A stretch of 64,000 nt of DNA from Prochlorococcus sp. RS04 (GTDB lineage: Bacteria; Cyanobacteriota; Cyanobacteriia; PCC-6307; Cyanobiaceae). Made by a program: the position numbers and the translations under genes. Location of the stretch: positions 248,001-312,000 of the forward strand of contig NZ_CP018346.1 of assembly GCF_001989455.1 (NCBI RefSeq), in the 5' to 3' direction. The notes under the pieces are model-generated. The model ran no database searches and had not been told where the DNA came from. It saw nothing but the letters and a program-made list of their open reading frames with translations. Positions 27,507 through 36,965 of this stretch are shown here, one piece after another; position 1 is the first letter of the stretch, and every line of letters starts with the position of its first letter.

Positions 27507-29270
27507 TTAACTGCCAATTATTTTTTCTAGCAAGGCATTTTTTTTACAAATCTCATTTTCTGGATCAACATCAACTTTAATTATTACAGATTTCTGGATA
27601 GAAATGCTCCAATCTAATGCCTCTCGTAATTTTTTAAAATTTGCCACACTTTTAAAGTTTACTTGATAGCCCTCTGCGAGTTTTGGCCAGTTTATTTCTT
27701 TTGGCATAAGAAATAGTTTTTTTAATTCATCTTCTTTTAAATTTTTTTTATAAATACGATTAAATATATTTCCGCCATTATTATTTATTAGAAGAATTGT
27801 TAAGTTCATGTCGATTGAATTTTCAATCAGCCAACCGTTTATATCATGAATAAAAGCCAAATCTCCAGTCACAAGAAGTAGAGGATTTTTAATTCTAGAA
27901 ATACCTAATGCAAGAGATAAAGTACCGTCTATGCCAGAAGCGCCCCTAAAGCTGAAACAATTTCTTGTTAATGTACCATTTTCTGAAAATGTGAGCCAAT
28001 CTCTAATCGGACTACTCGCAGAGAGCATTATAGGATTTTCAGTTGGCCAAAGTTTTGGAACAAGATTTGCAAGCATATACTCAGTAATTTGATTATCTTG
28101 AGTAATTTTCTCTTTTAAAATTTTTTTTATCTGCTCGCCTTCCTCTATTAGATTTAAAGCCATTGGAGTAAGAGACTTTTTGTTTTTTTCGTTGATTGAT
28201 AATTCTTCTAACAATAGGGAAGTGAAATTTGATAGCCCAAAATCATATTCAAATGATTTTTTTATAGGGTCCAATTTTCTATAGTTTTTTTCTTTTATAA
28301 GAATTTGTATCCCTTTGAAATTTATTAAAAACTTCTCCAAATCAATTGAGGATGACATAGGGCCAAGCCTCAAAAGTTGATGACAATTTATTGAATTTTT
28401 ATTTTTTCTTAAGACTAATTCCCAATTCACGACTAGTCCTCTCAAACCAGAATAAACACCTGAAACAGGATCTGCAAATACTGGCCAACCAGTAATCTCT
28501 TGCAATCGTTCTAAAGACTTATTGAAAGAAGTTAAATCATTTATGGAACCTTGATAGGGACCTACCAAAATAATACCGGATTCATCTAAATTTAAATTTT
28601 CTGAAATTTCGAAGAATTTGTTTTTATCAGACTTTATTTCAACTTCCTGAAATATATATTTTTTCTTTAAATAAATTTTATCAAAAACCTCTAAAACATT
28701 TTTTTTATTTAAAAATGAAATACCTAAAGGCTCATCAATAGGAATATTTAAATGAATAGGACCAGGGAAGGTTGATATTTGTTTGTCAATAGATCTAACT
28801 AAATTCAAGATTTCATTTTCTTGTGTTTCATGAAGTCCATTTAGATTTGTACTTAAAACTCTTCTGCAGACTGAGCTCAAAAAATCTTCTTGATTTACTG
28901 TTTGATTAGCGCCACAATCTTTCAATCTCAAGGGTCTATCAGCAGTAAGAAATATAATACCTTTACAAGATCGGTCTGCCTCAACTGCTGCTGGCAATAA
29001 GTTACTTACAGCAGTCCCTGAAGTTGTAATAACTAAAGAGAGATTACCTGATGCAGCAGAAATCCCAAGAGAGTGAAATCCTGCAGATCTCTCATCTATT
29101 GAATTAAAAATATTTACCAGTCCTAATTTATTTAATTCTCCAGCAGCTATTGCTATAGGTGCTGATCTACTTCCAGGACATATTATTAAATTTTGAACTC
29201 CTATTTTTATAAGAAGATTCAAAAGTTGTAAACTTCTAAGAAAATTTTTGCATTCAATAGATGATGTCAT
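27507..29270 (-). CDS. menD: SEPHCHC synthase (MenD)
   Basis: Thiamine-diphosphate enzyme that condenses 2-oxoglutarate with isochorismate, the first committed step of phylloquinone synthesis. 587 residues. The N-terminal Pyr domain contains [17 protein letters not shown] and the catalytic Glu region [17 protein letters not shown]. The central domain spans about 195-350. The C-terminal PP domain contains the ThDP motif [17 protein letters not shown] with NNNGG. It precedes menB on the same strand and is divergent from lepB with a 50 bp gap. Confidence 0.96.
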   Translation of the reverse strand: MTSSIECKNFLRSLQLLNLLIKIGVQNLIICPGSRSAPIAIAAGELNKLGLVNIFNSIDERSAGFHSLGISAASGNLSLVITTSGTAVSNLLPAAVEADRSCKGIIFLTADRPLRLKDCGANQTVNQEDFLSSVCRRVLSTNLNGLHETQENEILNLVRSIDKQISTFPGPIHLNIPIDEPLGISFLNKKNVLEVFDKIYLKKKYIFQEVEIKSDKNKFFEISENLNLDESGIILVGPYQGSINDLTSFNKSLERLQEITGWPVFADPVSGVYSGLRGLVVNWELVLRKNKNSINCHQLLRLGPMSSSIDLEKFLINFKGIQILIKEKNYRKLDPIKKSFEYDFGLSNFTSLLLEELSINEKNKKSLTPMALNLIEEGEQIKKILKEKITQDNQITEYMLANLVPKLWPTENPIMLSASSPIRDWLTFSENGTLTRNCFSFRGASGIDGTLSLALGISRIKNPLLLVTGDLAFIHDINGWLIENSIDMNLTILLINNNGGNIFNRIYKKNLKEDELKKLFLMPKEINWPKLAEGYQVNFKSVANFKKLREALDWSISIQKSVIIKVDVDPENEICKKNALLEKIIGS

Positions 29271-29320
29271 AATTTATATAAATGCTTTGGGATTTTCCTA
29301 ATAACTGAATTAAATAAAAC

Positions 29321-29905
29321 ATGTCTACAACTCAAGAAAAAAGAAATTCAATAATAAAGGATTTAAAAAATCTTTTAATCTGGATATCTATAGCTTTAAT
29401 TATACGATGGCAGGTTATAGAGCCAAGATGGATCCCATCCGGTTCAATGCTTCCAACTCTTCAAATACAAGATAAAATTCTTGTTGAGAAACTAACCCCC
29501 AAAATCACATCCAAATCAAATCTTTCAAAACTAAAAAATAAAATAGTTGTTTTTAACGTTCCGGAACAATTAATTAATGCTGGTTATGAAGCAGATACTG
29601 CACTAATAAAAAGAGTAATTGGAATACCTGGAGACAAGGTAGAAGTAAGAGATGGTAACCTTTACTTAAATGATATAGCGCAAAACAATTACGTTTTTGA
29701 CAAAAATATTAATTATTCAATGGGGCCTTTTATTGTTCCAGAAGAATCATTATGGGTGATGGGAGATAATAGAAATAACAGTATGGACTCACATATTTGG
29801 GGATTTTTACCCTATAAAAAGGTTATTGGTAAAGCTATTTTTAGATATTGGCCGTTCAATAAAATTGGACCTATTCGGTTCCCTGCCCTTAATAATTTGA
29901 ATTAA
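29321..29905 (+). CDS. lepB: Signal peptidase I
   Basis: Membrane-anchored serine protease that removes signal peptides from exported proteins. 194 residues. A single N-terminal membrane helix covers about 18-33. The catalytic Ser is S42 in PSGSMLPTL, and the general-base Lys is K97 in ALIKRVIGIPGD. MGDNRNNSMDSHIWGFLP gives boxes D and E. It is the compact cyanobacterial form. Confidence 0.95.
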   Translation: MSTTQEKRNSIIKDLKNLLIWISIALIIRWQVIEPRWIPSGSMLPTLQIQDKILVEKLTPKITSKSNLSKLKNKIVVFNVPEQLINAGYEADTALIKRVIGIPGDKVEVRDGNLYLNDIAQNNYVFDKNINYSMGPFIVPEESLWVMGDNRNNSMDSHIWGFLPYKKVIGKAIFRYWPFNKIGPIRFPALNNLN

Positions 29906-29950
29906 TGGGTACGTGATGTTGTAGGGTTTTTATATCTTGAAGTTGTAGAA

Positions 29951-30286
29951 ATGTTTAATCCAGAATTTCTTGCTACTGAAAATAATGATCCAAACGATGA
30001 GAATGATTTAATCCAATATTTACAAAAACAATCTCCAGAAGTTTTACAAAGAGTAGCAAAATCAGCTAGTGAAGATATTCAAGAAATTATTAGACATAAT
30101 GTTCAAGGTCTTCTTGGAATGCTTCCTTCAGATCAATTTGATGTAAAAATAACATCTTCAAAAGACAACATTGCTAATTTATTATCTTCTGCAATGATGA
30201 CAGGATATTTCTTAAGACAAATGGAGCAAAGAAAAGAGCTGGAACAAACTCTTAAAAATGATGAAAACATGTCTATTGAAGAATAA
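29951..30286 (+). CDS. DUF760 family protein
   Basis: 111 residues. The central segment (YLQKQSPEVLQRVAKSASED followed by IQEIIRHNVQGLLGMLP) and the closing NIANLLSSAMMTGYFLRQME match the DUF760 family, conserved in cyanobacteria and plastids. It is predicted to be all-helical and soluble, and its function is unknown. It is 45 bp downstream of lepB and may share its transcript; its end is 5 bp from the convergent DUF4336 gene. Confidence 0.8.
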   Translation: MFNPEFLATENNDPNDENDLIQYLQKQSPEVLQRVAKSASEDIQEIIRHNVQGLLGMLPSDQFDVKITSSKDNIANLLSSAMMTGYFLRQMEQRKELEQTLKNDENMSIEE

Positions 30287-30291
30287 TAGTT

Positions 30292-31464
30292 TTAAAGATT
30301 TACTTCTTCAGGAATTATTCCTAGTTCAAACAACTTTTTATATAAACCCATTAAAAATTTATTATCGTCAGGAAGTTTGTCCCACTTTTGGGAATTAATT
30401 TCATTAATTAATTTTTGACAATCCTCTATTGTAAATTTTATAGGGGCCGTGAAATGAGCTGGAATTAAATATTCCATATCTTCAAAAGACTTGATATTTT
30501 CTAACCATTTAAGTAAAACTTCTTTTGAACGCGGAAAAATTAATTTTTGTAAAACTGGTGCAATTTGAATCTCAGGAGTATCTTTACCCATTATTTCAAT
30601 AAGAGAGGATTCCCAATCTTCATCCCATAAAAAGGGATAAATACCGAAATGAGATCTCCAATTTCTAAGATCTTTTTTGAATGAATACTTAAATATTTTT
30701 TTTAAAGGTGGAATATTTAATTTACCTGGTTTCAAAAAAGAAGAAAACAAGACTAACCTTTTCCATCCTTTTTTTCTTTGTTCGAAGGAGTCAATCAAAG
30801 GTTCATCTCCTCTCTCTCTAGCATGAAAAAGAAGTGGTGTTGGATCAAAATTAAATATCTCAGGTGGTGTGGAGTCTATTCCAACTATTGCATCTGTCAC
30901 ATGAAGAGTTTTTGTAGGATAGTGGAAACAGCTTATCTCCTGATATCTTCCAAGACCTAAATTCAGTGGACCTAATGAAGACCATTTAAAGGAGTTTGAA
31001 TGCGGAGTACCATCCTCAAACAGTATTCTTGATCTTTTTGATGGAATTCCTAAAAAATCTAATGGGAGATTTATGGGGAAACTCCATTGTCCAGGACAAA
31101 GCCAAATTTCTGCATCTTTAAAAATTCTTGAAAGAGCTGGCAGTCCGATTTTATGTTCTAGTCCAGAGGCACTCGGTAGAATTATTGTTTTTACGTTGCC
31201 GTGAATCGCAATTAGTTTTTCTAACTCATTTATTAATTCTTTTGTCGGAGGTAGTGGATTTATTAGCATCAATCCATCATCAACCTTTATTACAGTCATT
31301 CTTATTGGAACCGCAACATAATAAAGTCCCTGTATTTGTTCCAAGGACCATATTTGATCAGGAATTAATTCCCTGAAAATTGTTTTCTTTTTTCCATAAG
31401 GGTATAAGGGGAATAATGGCCACCAATTCCATTTTTTATTTAAAGTTTCATCCACCACAATCAT
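30292..31464 (-). CDS. DUF4336 domain protein (metallo-beta-lactamase-like fold)
   Basis: 390 residues. The N-terminal half (VDDGLMLINPLPPTKELINE, TIILPSASGLEHKIGLPALS, LHVTDAIVGIDSTPPE) matches DUF4336, a cyanobacterial/plant family that looks like a metallo-beta-lactamase fold but lacks the full HxHxDH zinc motif. The only candidate ligands are isolated His residues (LEHKIG, IPAHFTAP). Function is unknown. Its ATG overlaps the end of the metal-transporter permease gene by 4 bp, so it is probably the last cistron of that operon, which suggests a link with metal homeostasis. Confidence 0.7.
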   Translation of the reverse strand: MIVVDETLNKKWNWWPLFPLYPYGKKKTIFRELIPDQIWSLEQIQGLYYVAVPIRMTVIKVDDGLMLINPLPPTKELINELEKLIAIHGNVKTIILPSASGLEHKIGLPALSRIFKDAEIWLCPGQWSFPINLPLDFLGIPSKRSRILFEDGTPHSNSFKWSSLGPLNLGLGRYQEISCFHYPTKTLHVTDAIVGIDSTPPEIFNFDPTPLLFHARERGDEPLIDSFEQRKKGWKRLVLFSSFLKPGKLNIPPLKKIFKYSFKKDLRNWRSHFGIYPFLWDEDWESSLIEIMGKDTPEIQIAPVLQKLIFPRSKEVLLKWLENIKSFEDMEYLIPAHFTAPIKFTIEDCQKLINEINSQKWDKLPDDNKFLMGLYKKLFELGIIPEEVNL

Positions 31465-32333
31465 TTATACCCAGCAAATAATTTCTTTAACTTAAATATT
31501 CCGTATCTTGGAGCGAATAAAAAAGCAAATAAAAATATAAAAGTTTGTGCCAAGACAATTGATCCACCTGTTTCAAGATCAAACCAAAAACTAACATAGA
31601 TTCCTATAAGGCTTGAGATGATTGCACTTACTACTGAAATTACTGTCATATTATCAAACTTATCCGTAAGTAAATATGCTGTAGCCCCTGGTGTAATCAA
31701 CATTGCAACTACCAAAATAATTCCAACGGACTGCAACCCCACAACAGCTGCCAAAGATAAACATGTGAGGAGTAAATAATGAAGAAAAAATACATTAATC
31801 CCAACTGTTTTTGCATGCCTAGGGTCAAAACAATAAAGCATTAAATCTTTTCTGAAAATTGATAAAAGGATTACTACTAATAAAGAAATGAATATAGTTT
31901 GTTTGACATCTGAAAGTGATATTCCTAATGGACTACCAAAAAGAATAGAGTGCAGATCAATATTACTTTTAATCTTAGAAACCAATACTATTCCAAGAGC
32001 GAAAAATCCAGTAAATACCAACCCAATAACAGTATCTTCCTTAACTCTAGATTTCTGCTTAATAAACCCTATCAACGCTACAGAACCAACTCCGAAAATA
32101 AATGCCCCTAATGAGAAAGGAAGACCTAATGCATAAGCAAACACAACACCAGGCATTACCGAATGTGACACTGCATCTCCCATTAAAGCCCATCCTTTAA
32201 GAGTCAAATAACTTGATAGAAAACCACAAACAGCTGCAACTAATGAACTCATAAGAAGTGCTTTTCTCATAAAGTCATGAGTTAAAGGATCTGTGATGAA
32301 TGAATCTAAAGTTAAAAAAGAACAGAGCTCCAT
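31461..32333 (-). CDS. mntB: ABC-3 family metal transporter permease (Mn type)
   Basis: Inner-membrane channel subunit of a divalent-metal ABC importer. 290 residues with about eight hydrophobic segments. The early signature LMGDAVSHSVMPGVVFAYALG and the later VGLQSVGIILVVAMLITPGATA are typical of the ZnuB/MntB (ABC-3) family. The neighbouring binding protein has Mn-type ligands, so I infer manganese. It is 12 bp downstream of the ATPase gene and overlaps the DUF4336 gene by 4 bp. Confidence 0.88.
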   Translation of the reverse strand: MELCSFLTLDSFITDPLTHDFMRKALLMSSLVAAVCGFLSSYLTLKGWALMGDAVSHSVMPGVVFAYALGLPFSLGAFIFGVGSVALIGFIKQKSRVKEDTVIGLVFTGFFALGIVLVSKIKSNIDLHSILFGSPLGISLSDVKQTIFISLLVVILLSIFRKDLMLYCFDPRHAKTVGINVFFLHYLLLTCLSLAAVVGLQSVGIILVVAMLITPGATAYLLTDKFDNMTVISVVSAIISSLIGIYVSFWFDLETGGSIVLAQTFIFLFAFLFAPRYGIFKLKKLFAGYK

Positions 32334-32345
32334 ATAAATTAAAAT

Positions 32346-33110
32346 TTAGGATTCAGGTCCAAACAAGAAATCAGGTGAGATTCCTCCAAAAGTAGTTGTA
32401 ATATTTTCAGGAGTAAACACTTCAGAAGTTTCACCATAAGCTACAACAGTTTTATTTATTAAAAGAACCAAATCACAAAATTCACGGACATGAATCATAT
32501 CGTGCGTTGATAATAATATGGTTTTCCCCTCATTTTTAAATTGAATAAATAATTCCGAGATAAGTTTTTCAGTTCTTATATCAACACCTGCAAAAGGCTC
32601 ATCAAGAAGAAGTATTGATGCTCTTTGCGCGATTGCTCTAGCTAAAAAAGTTCGTTTTCTCTGACCTCCCGATAAGTTTCCAATAGGTGTAGATAAATGA
32701 TCAGTAAGATCAACTCTCTCAATAGCATCTTTAACCGCCTGAACATCAGACTCTCTAGGAGACCTAAAAATATTCATCGAACCATATCTTCCCATCATCA
32801 CTACATCCCAAACACTTATTGGAAATTGACTATCAATTCCCTCATTTTGAGGAACATAAGCAATTGTCTGATCTTTCTGAGCAGATCTTACAGACTCTCC
32901 ATTTATTCTAATTTTTCCCTTTGAAATATTTACAAAGCCAGTTAAAGCATTAAAGAAAGTTGTTTTACCAGCCCCGTTCATACCTACTAACCCACAAATC
33001 TGGCCAGGTTTCAATCTTAAATTGGCATCATACAAAGCCACCTTACCGTTGTAATCTACGCAAATATTCTCTGCCTCAATCCTAAAGTTTTGATAATTGA
33101 TTGTTTCCAT
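32346..33110 (-). CDS. mntA: Metal ABC transporter ATP-binding protein (Mn type)
   Basis: Cytoplasmic ATPase of the same importer. 254 residues. Walker A is GMNGAGKTT at 43-51, the Q-loop is AYVPQNEGI, the ABC signature is LSGGQRKRTFLARAI near 145-159, Walker B is ILLLDEPFAGVD, and the switch His is in LSTHDMIHV. It lies 3 bp downstream of the binding-protein gene. The symbol follows the Synechocystis convention in which MntA is the ATPase. Confidence 0.9.
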   Translation of the reverse strand: METINYQNFRIEAENICVDYNGKVALYDANLRLKPGQICGLVGMNGAGKTTFFNALTGFVNISKGKIRINGESVRSAQKDQTIAYVPQNEGIDSQFPISVWDVVMMGRYGSMNIFRSPRESDVQAVKDAIERVDLTDHLSTPIGNLSGGQRKRTFLARAIAQRASILLLDEPFAGVDIRTEKLISELFIQFKNEGKTILLSTHDMIHVREFCDLVLLINKTVVAYGETSEVFTPENITTTFGGISPDFLFGPES

Positions 33111-33113
33111 AAT

Positions 33114-34013
33114 TCAAAAAAGTCCTTTTTTAATCAAATCCAAATTATGCTCAAGCATTTTTATATAGGAACTAGCAGGCCCACTATCATCAGATAGTGA
33201 ATCAACAAAAAGATTTCCTCCAAAATTAGCCCCAGTTTCGTTTGCAACAACCATTTGAGATTCGTTACTTACAGTACTTTCGCAAAATACAGATGGAACA
33301 TTTTTTTCTTTAACTAGTGAGATTGTTCTTGCCATTCTTTTGGGAGTAATCTGACTCTCAGCATTAACTGGCCACAAATAAACTTCCTCTAATCCATAAT
33401 CATTTGTCAGATACGAAAAAGCACCTTCACAACTTACTAGATACCTCCTGTCTTTATTTAAGTTATTAATAAAAAGTGAGAATTCTTTATCTATTTTAGA
33501 TAGTTTATCTTTATAAATTTTTCCATTTTCTTCAAATAATGTCCTTTTGGATGGCCTCAATTCTGATAAAGAATCCACGAGAATATCTACGTATAGGATC
33601 CCTCTTTTTGGAGAAATCCAGGCATGAGGATTGGGTTTCCCTTTATAAAAATCTTCACTTATAAAAATAGGATCCAAATCTTCCGCGACAGTAATTCTTT
33701 TAACTTTTAAATTAGAGACAAATTTTTCAGCCCATAATTCAAATCCAAATCCATTATCAATAAAAACAAAAGCATTATAGGCATTTACCAAATCGCTTGG
33801 AGTTGGCTGATAGCCGTGAACTTCAACTCCAGGTTTCGTTATTGATCTAACAATAAAATCATCTTTAGCGACATTACTAATCATATCCGCCAAAACAGTG
33901 AAACTTGCCAGTATTACTTCTTTAGTTTCATTTTTATTTGATATTCTTTTACATGAGCCTGAAGCAATAGAAAGCAGAAGTATCAAACTTAAAAAAAATA
34001 TATTTTTTTTCAT
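33114..34013 (-). CDS. mntC: Metal-binding lipoprotein of an Mn-type ABC importer
   Basis: Cluster A-I periplasmic metal-binding protein, 299 residues from the ATG at 34013 (MKKNIFFLSL); the frame opens six codons earlier, but that adds non-signal residues. A lipobox-like ASGSC puts the lipidated Cys at about 21. Predicted ligands are His in VHGYQPTPSD, His in NPHAWISPKR, Glu in SCEGAFSYL and Asp in LFVDSLSDD. Glu at the third position and the lack of a His-rich loop favour Mn (or Fe) over Zn. It heads the transporter operon and follows the DUF697 gene by about 20 bp. Mn supply serves the photosystem II cluster. Confidence 0.85.
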   Translation of the reverse strand: MKKNIFFLSLILLLSIASGSCKRISNKNETKEVILASFTVLADMISNVAKDDFIVRSITKPGVEVHGYQPTPSDLVNAYNAFVFIDNGFGFELWAEKFVSNLKVKRITVAEDLDPIFISEDFYKGKPNPHAWISPKRGILYVDILVDSLSELRPSKRTLFEENGKIYKDKLSKIDKEFSLFINNLNKDRRYLVSCEGAFSYLTNDYGLEEVYLWPVNAESQITPKRMARTISLVKEKNVPSVFCESTVSNESQMVVANETGANFGGNLFVDSLSDDSGPASSYIKMLEHNLDLIKKGLF

Positions 34014-34033
34014 TTTTAACATCCATCCCAAGA

Positions 34034-35368
34034 TTATGAATTAAAAGATAGTTTCATAAGTGGTTTTCTAAGATCAGAAATAAATCCTTTCCAATTTATT
34101 TTTTCTTTTTCAAAAGCTTCTTCAACAATTTTCTCAGAATTTTTCTTTATAAAATCCAAATCAGGTTCTTCTACTCCTTTTGTTATTGCCATAAAATCAG
34201 CCAAAGAACTTGATACTACTCTTGTTAAATAAGCAGCACTGACAGCCTGAAATGTTCCAGAGACAAGCCAATTTGGGCCATGTAATTTTGTTATACCAAT
34301 TAGAGTCTGTCCACTCCATTCAATAACTCCCTGAGCAATTGCAGTCTTTAAAATCTCTTTGGATACTTTATCTAAAATTTCAGGAGACCAATTACATCCC
34401 CATATAGACTTAATTTCTTTAATCATTAAAGAATTTAATACTGTCATTGCCATAACATCAATTGATGGGATAGGAGATAAGAAAACAGTTGTTGCGACAA
34501 GAATTTGATTTTTTCTTTGTATACCTTTTAACTGCATTCTTCTTATACCTTCAATTTCAGATTGCCAGGCAGCATGAAGTTCTTTCAAGAGCCTTTTTTT
34601 TGTATTTTCAATATTTTTAGACGAACTTATGAAAAACTTCCTTAACGAAAAAGGTATATTTGTTATTTCATTCTTATTCACATCAAAAGTAATAATTTTG
34701 TTTATAAAGTCACTTGAAATTTGAGACTTTAGGTCTTCTATCTGATTTTTGGCTTCTATTTCGCTAGAAGTTAAAGCCACCAACCAGATTGGCATATTTT
34801 TAGGAAACTTTTCCAGCCACAAAAAATCATTTGCCGACAAAGGCAAGTTTATAAAATATAAGATCGCATCACTATTCAAAGCTTCTTCTGGAATAATTTC
34901 AGAAGAATTGTATTTAGGTAGTTTTTCAAATAAATCAAAGTCAAACTTATCTGCTTTAAAATACCCTTTCAAAACAGACAGACAACTTTGGTAATGTTTT
35001 TGTCCAATGCAACTTATTTTTTCTTTTTGACATCTATTTAAAATCGATTCAAGTATTTTTTGTCTTTTTGGATTCTGTTTCTCCAATTCATTTGTTACTT
35101 CAAGTTCTTCAAAAAAATTTAAATCTTCATTACATAGATTAATCCAACCATCCAAATTATTTGGCTCATTAAATTTAGGCTTTTCATTCTTCAAGTAAAA
35201 ATATCCCCCCAAACACAACGCAAAAAATCCTATTGAGCCCCCAGCAAAATGAATTAAGTCACTGACAAACCATTCCCCAAAACCTAACAACAATAAAATA
35301 ATAAGAAGATTTTTTTTTGGAAACTTAATGAAATCCTTAAAAAGGTTGTCTTTACTAATATCAAACAC
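34034..35368 (-). CDS. DUF697 membrane protein with degenerate GTPase-like region
   Basis: 444 residues from a GTG start. Two close hydrophobic helices lie at about 20-60 (LLIILLLLGFGEWFVSDLI, IGFFALCLGGYFYL). A middle region of about 70-260 has the strand-helix alternation of a small GTPase (AILYFINLPLSANDFLWLEK, IWLVALTSSEIEAK) but no P-loop and no NKxD motif. The C-terminal 180 residues are the DUF697 domain with two hydrophobic hairpins (ILVATTVFLSPIPSIDVMAM, SGTFQAVSAAYLTRVVSSSL). Function unknown. It is about 20 bp upstream of the Mn transporter genes on the same strand and may belong to that operon. Confidence 0.72.
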   Translation of the reverse strand: MFDISKDNLFKDFIKFPKKNLLIILLLLGFGEWFVSDLIHFAGGSIGFFALCLGGYFYLKNEKPKFNEPNNLDGWINLCNEDLNFFEELEVTNELEKQNPKRQKILESILNRCQKEKISCIGQKHYQSCLSVLKGYFKADKFDFDLFEKLPKYNSSEIIPEEALNSDAILYFINLPLSANDFLWLEKFPKNMPIWLVALTSSEIEAKNQIEDLKSQISSDFINKIITFDVNKNEITNIPFSLRKFFISSSKNIENTKKRLLKELHAAWQSEIEGIRRMQLKGIQRKNQILVATTVFLSPIPSIDVMAMTVLNSLMIKEIKSIWGCNWSPEILDKVSKEILKTAIAQGVIEWSGQTLIGITKLHGPNWLVSGTFQAVSAAYLTRVVSSSLADFMAITKGVEEPDLDFIKKNSEKIVEEAFEKEKINWKGFISDLRKPLMKLSFNS

Positions 35369-35533
35369 AATGCTTTATTTCTCTAATTTTATTTTAATGC
35401 AAGTTGTGAATGAGAAAAGAGAAATTACATAAGTCGTTAATCAAAAGATAAAAATTTAAGCCTTTTAAAAAGACTTATTGCATAACAAGATGCTAAGTTA
35501 ATAGACTATTTAAATAACTTAAGAAACATTAAG
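35369..35533. promoter_or_regulatory. Divergent intergenic region
   Basis: 165 AT-rich bases between the DUF697 gene (minus) and the disordered-protein gene (plus). It must contain both promoters, for the Mn-transport operon and for the trpS-thrS run. I see no reading frame and no clear operator. Confidence 0.35.
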
Positions 35534-35956
35534 ATGTCTAATTCAAATTTCAGCAATAATCCTGGACAAGAAAATTACAGAGGTCGTTCTAACAATGAAA
35601 GATCTAATTTCAGAGATAGATCGGGCGGCAGAAGAGATGGAGGAGGATTCCGCATAAGATTGAGTGATAACGAAATGAAAGCTGTTAAATCAATACAAGA
35701 GACCTTTCAATTAAGATCTACCGTTGCAGTTCTGGGTTTCTCTGTTAGAACACTTAGCGAAATGATCAAAGACGAAAAATTGATTGAATCAATCAAAGAA
35801 TATGCAAAAAATAATAAAAACTCTTCTCCGAGTAGAGAATCACAAAATTCTTATGAAGAAAAGACAAAAACAGCACCTGACCCTTTTGCAAGACCTGTAA
35901 AAAGTACATCAACTGAAGAGATCCAATCTAGCGAAGTAGAAGAGGATGGCAAATAA
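35534..35956 (+). CDS. Disordered protein with RG-rich N-terminus and ribbon-helix-helix-like core
   Basis: 140 residues. The first 37 are Asn/Arg/Gly/Ser-rich with RG motifs (YRGRSNNERS, RSGGRRDGGG), typical of disordered nucleic-acid-binding tails. Residues 38-92 form a compact core: a short strand FRIRLS, then a helix DNEMKAVKSIQETF, then a helix STVAVLGFSVRTLSEMI. This order resembles a ribbon-helix-helix DNA-binding unit, an inference from pattern alone. The C-terminal 50 residues are Ser/Glu-rich and disordered. The last 11 bp overlap trpS, so it is translated from the same transcript. Confidence 0.65.
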   Translation: MSNSNFSNNPGQENYRGRSNNERSNFRDRSGGRRDGGGFRIRLSDNEMKAVKSIQETFQLRSTVAVLGFSVRTLSEMIKDEKLIESIKEYAKNNKNSSPSRESQNSYEEKTKTAPDPFARPVKSTSTEEIQSSEVEEDGK

Positions 35957-36962
35957 AAAAAGAATTCTTTCGGGAGTTCAACCAACTGGTGATTTACATA
36001 TTGGGAATTGGCTTGGGGCCATAAATAATTGGGTTACGCTTCAAGAGCAATATGAAACATTTCTATGTGTAGTTGATTTGCACGCAATAACAGCCTCATA
36101 TAATCCCAAAGAATTATCTAAAAACACTATCTCTACAGCGGCTTTGTACGTCGCTTGTGGGATAGATCCTAATATATGCTCAATTTTTGTCCAAAGTCAG
36201 ATTTCAGCACATTCAGAACTTTGTTGGATATTAAATTGCATGACCCCAATAAATTGGATGGAGAGAATGATTCAATTTAAAGAAAAATCCATACAACAAG
36301 GTAATAATGTATCTATTGGATTATTTGACTATCCAATACTTATGGCTGCAGACATCCTTCTTTATGATGCTGACTTCGTCCCAGTAGGTGAGGATCAAAA
36401 ACAACATCTTGAACTTGCGAGAGATATTGCACAACAGAGAATCAATGCCAGATTTAGTAAGGATAAAAATATTTTAAAGATCCCTCAACCAATCATCATG
36501 AAGAATGGTTCAAAAATAATGAGTTTAATTGATGGTTCAAAAAAGATGAGCAAAAGTGATCCTAATGAGGGCAGTCGCATTAACTTATTAGATCCCCCTG
36601 AAACAATCACAAAAAAAATTAAAAGAGCAAAAAGTGACAGTTCTATTGGAATTGAATTTAACAACCCTGAGAGACCAGAATCAAAAAATCTTTTGATGAT
36701 TTATTCAATATTATCTGGCAAAGAAATTTCTCAATGTGAGAATGAATTCTTAGAGACTGGATGGGGGACGTTTAAAAAATTAATTACCGAACAACTTATT
36801 GAATCACTAGAACCTATTCAGAAAAAATATAAATTATTAATTAATGATCCCTATCAACTAAATAAAATCCTTAATGAAGGGAAGGAAAAAGCTGAAGATT
36901 TAGCAAATCAGACTTTAAAAAGAGTTAAATCAAAATTGGGATTTTTTGAAATGGAGAAATAA
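35946..36962 (+). CDS. trpS: Tryptophanyl-tRNA synthetase
   Basis: Class I aminoacyl-tRNA synthetase for Trp. 338 residues, usual bacterial length. The signature HIGH-like motif is GDLHIGNWLGAI at about 14-25. VGEDQKQHLELARDIA lies mid-protein, and the KMSKS motif is GSKKMSKSDPNEGS near 197-210. The start overlaps the disordered protein by 11 bp and the stop is 3 bp before thrS, so the two synthetases are probably co-transcribed. Confidence 0.97.
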   Translation: MANKKRILSGVQPTGDLHIGNWLGAINNWVTLQEQYETFLCVVDLHAITASYNPKELSKNTISTAALYVACGIDPNICSIFVQSQISAHSELCWILNCMTPINWMERMIQFKEKSIQQGNNVSIGLFDYPILMAADILLYDADFVPVGEDQKQHLELARDIAQQRINARFSKDKNILKIPQPIIMKNGSKIMSLIDGSKKMSKSDPNEGSRINLLDPPETITKKIKRAKSDSSIGIEFNNPERPESKNLLMIYSILSGKEISQCENEFLETGWGTFKKLITEQLIESLEPIQKKYKLLINDPYQLNKILNEGKEKAEDLANQTLKRVKSKLGFFEMEK

Positions 36963-36965
36963 ATT

